NCBI GenBank assembly: GCA_025506515.1
Contig: CM046456.1
Location: 15,499,061-15,563,060 of the forward strand
From: Flaveria trinervia
Lineage: Eukaryota > Streptophyta > Magnoliopsida > Asterales > Asteraceae
Reading direction: 5' to 3'
Length of the DNA: 64,000 nt
In this document: positions 57,225 to 64,000 of the stretch, in pieces
Layout of the letters: every line of letters begins with the position of its first letter
Numbering within the stretch: the first letter of the stretch is position 1
Notes under the pieces: generated by a model
Databases searched by the model: none
What the model saw: the letters and a program-made list of their open reading frames with translations, nothing else
Told to the model about the DNA's origin: nothing
Made by a program: the position numbers and the translations under genes

Positions 57225-58852
57225 CTAGACACGACGCATCGGACTATACATGGTCATCTTCAGGAATGACCTCACTTTTCTTTTTAACGCCATTACCTCT
57301 AACAGATATAGAAAATGTGGTTTGTCAAAAGCCTTTGTATAGAGGTCAGCGCGTTGAAAATCAGTGTTTATTTTTATCACATCAATTAAATTATTTTCAA
57401 AACAATCACGTATGAAGTGATATTTGATTCCGATGTGTTTGGTCTTAGGATGTTGGACCGGGTTTTTAGTGACTGCAATCGCAGCAGAGTTATCAAAAAA
57501 GATAGGAGTGGAAGTGAAATGCAAACCGTAATCCCGCATTTGCTGTTGAATCCATATGATTTGAGAGCAGCAGCTTGCAGCAGCAATGTATTCGACTTCA
57601 CAGGTTGACAATGCAACCGAGGTCTGCTTCTTACACTGCCAGGTTACTAATCTTCTCCCAAAGAACTGACACCCTGCTAATGTAGACTTGTAGTTCATCT
57701 TGCAGCCACTGTAATCGAGTCACTATACGCTGTAAGTTCAAAGTCATCATCATGAGGATACCACAACCCAAGTGTGGGTATGCCCTTCAAATAACGAAAT
57801 ATCCTTTTGACCCCAATTAGATGGTTCACTTTAGGCTTTGCCTAATATCGTGAGCATAAACATGTAGCATACATGATATCAGGTCTTGAGGCGGTGAGAT
57901 ACATGAGAGATCCAATCATCCCTCGGTACATAGTGGCATCTACCAGATCACCATTCTCATTGGGTGTTACATCATGGTTTGTAGCCAATGGAGTGCCAGC
58001 TGTGGAAGCATTCTTCATGTCAAACCGACTGAGAATATCCCCTACATACTTGGTCCGATGTAAGAAGATCCCATTTGATGTCTGATCCACCTGTAACCCG
58101 AGAAAGAACTTCATCCCCCCCATGGCACTCATCTCAAACTCCGCCTTCATTATTGCTTCAAATTCTTTGCATAATTTTTCGTTCTTTGAACCAAAAATTA
58201 TGTCATCTACATAGATCTGTACTAGCAGTAAGTCTCCATCTTTTTCTTTGATAAACAGTGTGCAATCAATGACTCCCCTGCGAAAGCCATATTTCACGAG
58301 ATGAGTCGAGAGTTTCTCATACCAAGCCCTTGGAGCTTGATGAAGCCCGTATAAAGCCTTGTCGAGTTTGTAAACTCTATCCCGATGATAAGGATCCTCA
58401 AATACCTCGGGTTGACTGACATACATTGTTTCTCTGATCTCACCATGAAGGAATGCACTCTTCACATCAAGTTGATAAACTTTGATTTTCATATAAGATG
58501 CATAAGCAAGGAAGATGCAGATGGCTTCCATCCTTGCCACCGGTGCAAATACTTCATTGTAGTTGATACCCTCAACTTGTCGGAAACCTTGAACAACAAG
58601 CCGAGCCTTGTTTCTGATGATCACTCCCTGACCATCTTTCTTACATTTCAAGACCCATTTGGTGCCAATGACTTTAGCACCTTTAGATCTATCCACTAGT
58701 GTCCATACACCTAACTTCTTAAACTGAAGAAGTTCTTCCTGCATGGCACTAACCCAAGCCTCGTCATTTAGTGCTTCACTAACATACTTTGGCTCAAACT
58801 GAGACACAAAGTAGCGGTATGCACCGTCGTGAAGGTATCCTTTTTCCATCAC
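57225..58852 (-). pseudogene. pol: Copia-D reverse transcriptase and RNase H
   Basis: RT is open from 58852 to 57842 (336 codons) with GTKWVLKCKKDGQGVII, YQLDVKSAFLHGE and YVDDI (58199-58213). It ends at SRY*AKPKV, where copia-B has SKYQAKPKV, so a Gln codon became TAG. A one-base shift follows near 57720. RNase H then reads MNYKSTLAGCQFFGRRLVTW to KTKHIGIKYHFIRD and ends at 57225. Catalytic residues remain. Confidence 0.88.
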
Positions 58853-59545
58853 GGAGGCATAATCAGCTGAGTATAGCTGATTTCTAGTCTAAACCCCTGA
58901 TCTCACATCTCCTATAATATTATCCAATGGATGATAGAAGTTTAGACGTGATCCAGGAGTTGTTAGAACAACCACCTCAGAGTCAAGATTATGAACATTT
59001 AGTTCTGGGTCTGAGGCAGTCGGAGTCTGAGGTTCTGATGATTCTGAAGTATCACTAGTTGATGCTTGTGAACTTGTGGTAGTCAAAACCTGTACATCCT
59101 GGCTGATCTGATCATTTTCTTCATTTTCTTCATCAGAGGAAGAATCAGTCACATCAACTGCTCCCCCAGAGTTGGTAGTCTCATGACTTGTTAAATCTTG
59201 AGATGGTGTGTTCAGGACATCATACATCATCTTGTTTGCCAACTTGTCTTCTGAAGAGGAAAGGGGTATGTTGAAGGTCTTGAAGAATCTATCATAGTCG
59301 AAGAAGTAGGTATGCCCTTTTCCAGCAGGCGGTGTCATATGTCTCTGAACATCAACATTACACCACACCTCTAGTTGGCCTGTTGAGTTGTTGTAAACCC
59401 TCTTGTTCGGTATGTTGTATCCTAGAAAGATACCTTCATTAATCTTCTCACTGAATTTTCCCTCCCGAGTCTTCTTCAGCAGGGTGCACGGAGCGCCAAA
59501 CGGCTCAAGATATTCCAAGTTAGGTTTACGTCGCTGTAATAACTC
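58853..59545 (-). pseudogene. Copia-D integrase-RT linker
   Basis: 209 open codons (59518-58889) begin with the integrase C-terminal segment (MEYLEPFGAPCTLL, GIFLGYNIPNKRVYN), then a Ser/Asp/Glu/Thr-rich linker ending NIIGDVRSGV. It is the intact model for the broken linkers of A and B. Confidence 0.75.
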
Positions 59546-60412
59546 TTAGCATGTTTTTCCATGCCGTTTTACTACCAAAACTCGATTAAGGGTATAACCT
59601 GCATTTGCTACTGCTTCATTCCAAAATTGGATAGGCAGTTTCGAGTCCGCCAGCATAGTCCATGCCGTCTCTATCAAGTTGTGGTTCTTCCGTTCAGCAA
59701 CGCCGTTCATCTGAGGGGTATAAGCCGAGGTAAATTCATGTACAATTCCCTTTTCCTTGCAATAGGCCTCCATCCTCTGATTCTTAAACTCGGTTCCGTT
59801 GTCTGAACGCACCTATCGTACCTTAAGCTTGTATAGGGATTCCAGTGTAGTTACCAATTCCTTGAAGGATTCAAATGTTTCTAATTTGGATTTCAGAAAC
59901 ATTACCCAAGAGAACCTTGAGTAGTCATCGGTAACTACATAGCAATACAAGTCACCAGCGATGCTTCTTGTACTGACTGGACCAAACAGATCCATGTGAA
60001 GAAGCTCAAGAGGAAGTTCTATAGAATGAACTTTCTTTTCCTTATGAGATTTCTTCGTCTGTTTGCCCTTTTTGCATGCAACACAGAAATCCGGGAGTTG
60101 AAAGTTTTTGACATTTACTCCTCTCACAAGATCATTCTAGATCAAGTGATTCATTTTTCTAGGATTTATGTGTCCCATTCTCCTATGCCAGGAGATGGAT
60201 TCCTTCTCAGTGGCTTTGGACAAGAAGCATTGGACTTCACGATCCATTTTGGAGGCCTTTGAGAGATCCAAGACATAAAGATCATTATATCTTGAAGCTG
60301 ACATTAGGATCTGGTCCTCCGGGATCATGTAGTCCTTCTTTAGAACGTAACACTTCTGGTTGTCAAAAACTACCTTGAATCCTTTATCACAAATTTGAGA
60401 GACTGAAAGCAA
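59546..60412 (-). pseudogene. pol: Copia-D integrase
   Basis: The zinc-binding part SWHRRMGHINPRKMNHLI (60137-60412 frame) continues as CVACKKGKQ, then HMDLFGPVSTRSIAGD (first Asp), MRSDNGTEFKNQ (second Asp, near 59810) and PQMNGVAERKN (Glu). Stops near 60130 and 59813 split it into three pieces. All catalytic residues are present. Confidence 0.86.
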
Positions 60413-60438
60413 GTTATTTTGTAATTGTTAGACATAGT

Positions 60439-60660
60439 TTACCTTATCAAACTTAACCTTCTCATTTCCCACTTCTCCTTGGGCTGTGATATACCCACCT
60501 TTGTTTCCAGCAAATGAAACATGCCCTCTTTAATTTGTATGACATTTGATAAGAGAGCTCTGTTCCCTGTCATGTGCTTGGATGCTCCACTATCTATAAT
60601 CCACGTGTTAGTCTCAGCACTATAGCGAACACCCTGCACATTCAATGAAAACATTAGTTC
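60439..60660 (-). pseudogene. pol: Copia-D aspartic protease
   Basis: GVRYSAETNTWIIDSGASKH with the catalytic Asp-Ser-Gly, then MTGNRALLSNV. The frame shifts before the Gly-rich flap. Matches copia-B 27960-28200. Confidence 0.8.
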
Positions 60661-61868
60661 ATGTTAGGAACCCAAACCTTAACTGGCTTGGGTTTCCCTG
60701 AGGCATCACATATCATAGACTCAACCCACTGACCCTTTGAGGTTAAGGGTTGATCAGAATTCTGTTTGTTCTTAATTTCAGGCACTGAGGAGGTTTTTTC
60801 TTTCCATAATCCAGATTTGTGTAAGGCCTGTTTGTGATAAATAGACGACTGGCTAATGGGTTGAACTTTGGGTTCACTATCCCTTTTTGGAGGCGTCACT
60901 GAGTTCCTCTTAAAGGATCTAGATGTAGATGCAGAAAGTTCAACTTTTCTCCTAGGTGTCTGATAATAAGGACAATTAGACGCAATGTGACCGTGCTCTC
61001 CACAATTGTAGCAATATATGCTTTCAACTTTACGGTTTATTTGTTTTTGTGGAGTTGTAGGTGTCACACGGATGACCTTATTTTGTTTAGATTGAGACAC
61101 TTCTTTGTTAGATGTATGGTCGGGTTTTACAAACTTAATTGCTTTACCTGGTTTTACATCTTTTATTTCTTGTTTACCTGGACTTTGACATGATACTCAT
61201 GATTGATTTGGTTTAATAGTCTTTTTGGGTTTTGATTTGACTTTGTTTGAACCTGACTTTAAATTAACCTTTTCAAACTCTTTTTCCAGGTTAACACAAA
61301 GAATCTTTCCTTTTGCCTTTGAAGTGGACTCCTTTTGTTTAGCCCCAGATTCAATTGATTTACTTGTGGAATCTGGGTCACTAACAAGAGGAGTGGTCAC
61401 CACATGATCCTTGATGGGGTTATTATTAATTGGTTACTTTTGGTGTTCATCAAGGTCTCAGGTGGTGGTGGAACCACTTTGTATCCCAATCACTCCCTTG
61501 TTTCTCTCTCACTAAGTGTTGGACAATATGAGATGAGCTTGTCCAACTGTGTAGTTTTTGTTTTAAGGAGTTGACTTCTACCTCTAAAACTGCTTTCTGC
61601 TTCTTAGTGTCCTCTAGGGAGTTAAGATAGTACCTAATTTCATTAGTTTGGTTAAGGCAACTACTTCTGTTTCCCTAAGTTGTTTGTTTAAAAGGTCTAT
61701 CTTTTCCCTGTAACTGTGTTCATTTTGTTTTAAACTCTATTAGCTTCAATGCACAGTTCAAATCCTTTACTAGGCTATCATTATGATCTAATAACCTAGC
61801 AAATTTTAAATCTATGCTTTTTTTAAATTTATTACAGTTAGAACAAGCATGATTATTAAAACAATTGG
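60654..61868 (-). pseudogene. Copia-D gag-pol linker with second zinc knuckle, cut by copia-E
   Basis: CYNCGEHGHIASNC at 60972-61013 is an intact CX2CX4HX4C. Further upstream in element order are Lys/Ser-rich and coiled-coil-like segments (61197-61720) and HACSNCNKFKKSIDLKFARL, matching copia-B 29339-29420. Copia-E interrupts right after this, at 61869, so the first knuckle and gag are not in the window. Confidence 0.75.
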
Positions 61869-62774
61869 TGTTGGACAAAAGAACCAATGAGCCAAGATCA
61901 AAAACCTCTAAGTCCCACATGGTATCACAACAACTGCTGAAAGCCTCATCAGCAGTTTGACAAGTGCTGAAGACTTCAACAGCTGAAGATCAAGTTCTAA
62001 AGACTTCAACAGCTGAAAGACTAAAGTGCTGAAGTACAACAGCTGAAGAACACAAGTGCTGAAGCTGAAAGACTAAAGTACTGAAGTACAACAGCTGAAG
62101 AGTTTACAAGTGCTGAAGATCAACAACTGATGTACAAAGTCTGAAGACAAAGACTGAAGACATCAGCTGATGATATCTACTGAAGTCATCAGCTGATGAA
62201 CATCTGAAGGTCAAAGTCTGAAGATCAAGTACTGAAGCCTCAGTAGTTTGTCACAAATGCTGAAGAGTACTTCTTCAGTAGTTGTGATATCAGTAGTTTT
62301 ATATTTCTAGTTTCAGTAGTTTTATGTTTCAGTAGTTTTGTAAAACGACTGAAGAGCTTGTTCTTCAGTCGTTGTAGTTTCAGTAGTTTTATATTTTGTA
62401 CTTAACACTCTGATATGTTCTTAGTAGTTGTGAACATTTCAGTAGTTTGTTAAGAGTTAGTTATTTTTGTATTAGATCTGCCAGTTGTCACTTTCCGTGA
62501 TAACAGCAGTGATTGTTGCACTCTATATAAGGAGTGACAACCTATTGTAATATGGGAGATGAGTGAATGAATGGAATGAATGAATGATTTGATTAGAAAT
62601 ATTCTATATCTATAAACATTCCTTGAAATCAGAAATATATATATTCTCTCCCTATAACCGTATGTGCTCTTAATGCATACAAGTATCAATTGCTTGCTAC
62701 AAATTTGTCTAATTCTTGTTCGTTTCCGCTGCTTTGAACTCTAATACATCAAATTGTGATCGCTGATCCTGTCA
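61869..62774 (+). repeat. Copia-E 5' LTR
   Basis: Starts TGTTGGACAAAAG inside copia-D; the end CCTGTCA is two bases before the primer-binding site. The region 61935-62380 is filled with short copies of ACTGAAG/GCTGAAG and their inverses CTTCAGT/CTTCAGC. TATA-like CTCTATATAAGG at about 62521. Confidence 0.82.
62344..62373. repeat. Perfect 12-bp inverted repeat in copia-E LTR
   Basis: AACGACTGAAGA, loop GCTTGT, TCTTCAGTCGTT. A shorter one, CTGAAGA-GTACT-TCTTCAG, lies at about 62262-62280. Confidence 0.85.
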
Positions 62775-62776
62775 AA

Positions 62777-62788
62777 TGGTATCAGAGC
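62777..62788 (+). other. Copia-E primer-binding site
   Basis: TGGTATCAGAGC, initiator tRNA-Met type. Confidence 0.9.
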
Positions 62789-63006
62789 AGGTTAATCATT
62801 GATCGATCTAATATTGATCATTGAAACTGCTATTCAAGATCTAAGTTTGATTGAATTAGCTTTTGTTTTTGCAAGAAACGGTTATAGAGATTGAATTTTC
62901 TGTATTCTGGTCATTCATCCTGAGATCTTCTCTTGGTTTTCATTGAGTTTGTTGTGGTCTGTTTAAAACTTTTAAAAGCTTGAATTAAATTGTTTTTGAA
63001 CTGAAA
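62789..63006 (+). other. Copia-E 5' leader
   Basis: T-rich untranslated stretch up to the gag ATG at 63007; no other feature seen. Confidence 0.6.
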
Positions 63007-64000
63007 ATGACCACTCCCTCCAATGATCCTCACAATACTGGTTCCTCAACCAAGCCACCAATGCTGGTAGGAATGAGTATAACATATATGGCAAAGACGT
63101 ATGCTCCATCACCTGTCTGTTAACAGCGCAGGTTGTTGGACATCAGTGGTACATGGTCCACACAAGCCTATGGTGAATAACCGGAAACCAATCAAATGGT
63201 CCGAAGAGGAGGGAGCAATACTCAGATGAGGATAAGAAGTTGCTTGAAATTGATGCAAAAGCCCATGGAATTCTGGCCATGGCACTGCCAAATGAAATCT
63301 ATTCTGGGCTAATGCATCATGAAACTGCCCATGACCTCTGGAATGCCTTGAAAGAACAATTTGGAGAAACAGATGAGGTCTTGGCAATAATAGAGAAATT
63401 CTTGCCCAACAATATGAGACATTCTCTCATAGAAAGGGTGAGACACTGACTCAACAATATGAGCGGTTCTCCTGTTTGATCTCTGAATTAAAAATGGTCA
63501 AACTTGAGTACACAATATTCAGATGAATAACAGATTTCTCAGATCACTGCCTGAGAGATAGGACACATATACTATTGTCCTACACTCCAGTGCAAGTTTG
63601 GACAAACTATCTCTCACCCAACTCCATGGGAAACTGCTCACGTTTGAGAGAGAGATAGAACAGAAGAGAAAGCTGTCTTCATCTGGAAAGCTCACTGAAG
63701 ACTTTGTACCAGGCAACACTGCCTTGGTGGGTCATGAGTCAGAATATGCTTCATCTGAATGCCAGTATGATGAGCATATTAATTTCTCTTCAAGCACTTC
63801 TGATTCTGCATTTGTGAGTGTTGAGGGTCAGTTTACTGGGTGTAATAATGACAATCTATGCTTCATTATGGATGAACTCAAGGGGATTGCTGATGATGAC
63901 TTAGAAGAGATGGATATTTTGAGCCAAATGGCCCTGATAAATATCAGATCTCAGAAGTTCTATAAAAGAACTGGAAGAAAATTCCCAGGACTCTCTAGCA
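63007..64000 (+). pseudogene. gag: Copia-E gag, partial
   Basis: The ATG at 63007 (MTTPSNDPHNTGSSTKPPM) is followed by frame breaks. A segment at 63240-63449 reads AHGILAMALPNEIYSGLMHH, then ETAHDLWNALKEQFG, the capsid-like copia gag core. From 63523 another frame stays open to the window end apart from one TAG (63559-63561, in LPER*DTY where Trp is expected). It reads LTQLHGKLLTFEREIEQKRK, an acidic middle, and FYKRTGRKFPGLSS just before where the zinc knuckle should be. This last open stretch has no ATG of its own. Confidence 0.8.

Larger units (their letters stand above)
50727..61868 (-). mobile_element. Copia-D: same family as copia-B, cut by copia-E
   Basis: Its 3' LTR, polypurine tract, accessory ORF, spacer, RNase H, RT, integrase, protease and second zinc knuckle are collinear with copia-B on the same strand. 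The gag N-terminus, leader and 5' LTR should lie beyond copia-E outside the window. The LTR is clearly diverged from B's (745 against 707 bp), so they are separate insertions of one family. The bases before the LTR are GAAAC; the matching duplication is not visible. Confidence 0.9.
61869..64000 (+). mobile_element. Copia-E: Ty1/copia element, 5' part only
   Basis: 5' LTR, primer-binding site and part of gag, running off the window. LTR length (about 0.9 kb), the TGTTGGA start and the gag segment FYKRTGRKFP make it a relative of copia-A. Its LTR motif cluster uses a different sequence. It is the youngest insertion in this nest because it sits in copia-D. Confidence 0.85.

Overview
This window is plant nuclear DNA made almost entirely of nested LTR retrotransposons. 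I see no intact host gene and no rRNA or tRNA gene. The evidence for a plant is: Ty1/copia polyproteins in protease-integrase-RT-RNase H order, primer-binding sites matching plant initiator tRNA-Met, a Mutator-like element with a 9-bp target duplication, and a CACTA-type terminus. The long copia elements with an extra ORF after pol resemble those of Asteraceae genomes; that family assignment is an inference from general knowledge and is not proven here.

Left nest (1-40976). Copia-A (plus strand, 5' end outside the window) is split at a GGACA target site by a 30-kb insertion. The insertion is a coding-poor element with 3-kb LTRs (LARD-like, with a Ty3/gypsy chromovirus-type tail) arranged LTR1-internal-LTR2-internal-LTR3 inside one target duplication. 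LTR3 is in turn split at TTAAC by copia-B (18088-32250, minus strand), a complete 14.2-kb element. Copia-A resumes at 33590 with RT and RNase H, an accessory ORF and its 3' LTR (40112-40976).

Middle (40977-45951). AT-rich DNA with diverged tandem repeats, one 1-kb non-autonomous Mutator-like element (42069-43072) and a lone CACTA-like end (44117).

Right nest (45952-64000). Copia-C (plus strand, decayed) is cut in its RT domain by copia-D (minus strand, same family as B, from 50727). Copia-D is cut in its gag region by copia-E (plus strand, from 61869), which runs off the window.

Non-standard content. (1) Copia-A, B and D carry a long accessory ORF between pol and the 3' LTR. It has a conserved N-terminal domain, a variable acidic/basic/Pro-Thr-rich or coiled-coil middle and repeated C-terminal modules. 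(2) Each copia family carries its own short palindromic motif (CTTCNGAAG in A, TCAGTCG-TG-CGACTGA in B and D, ACTGAAG/CTTCAGT in E), clustered in the LTR and, where visible, also in the 5' leader and just upstream of the accessory ORF. (3) The LARD internal domain has seven hairpins with compensatory stem changes around a conserved loop. (4) A second hairpin series with a constant CTCAGAC loop lies upstream of the accessory ORFs of D and B. (5) LTR2 of the LARD is a recombinant of LTR1 and LTR3, with the exchange mapped to about 100 bp. Many frame breaks sit at one-base length differences, so some apparent decay may be sequencing error.
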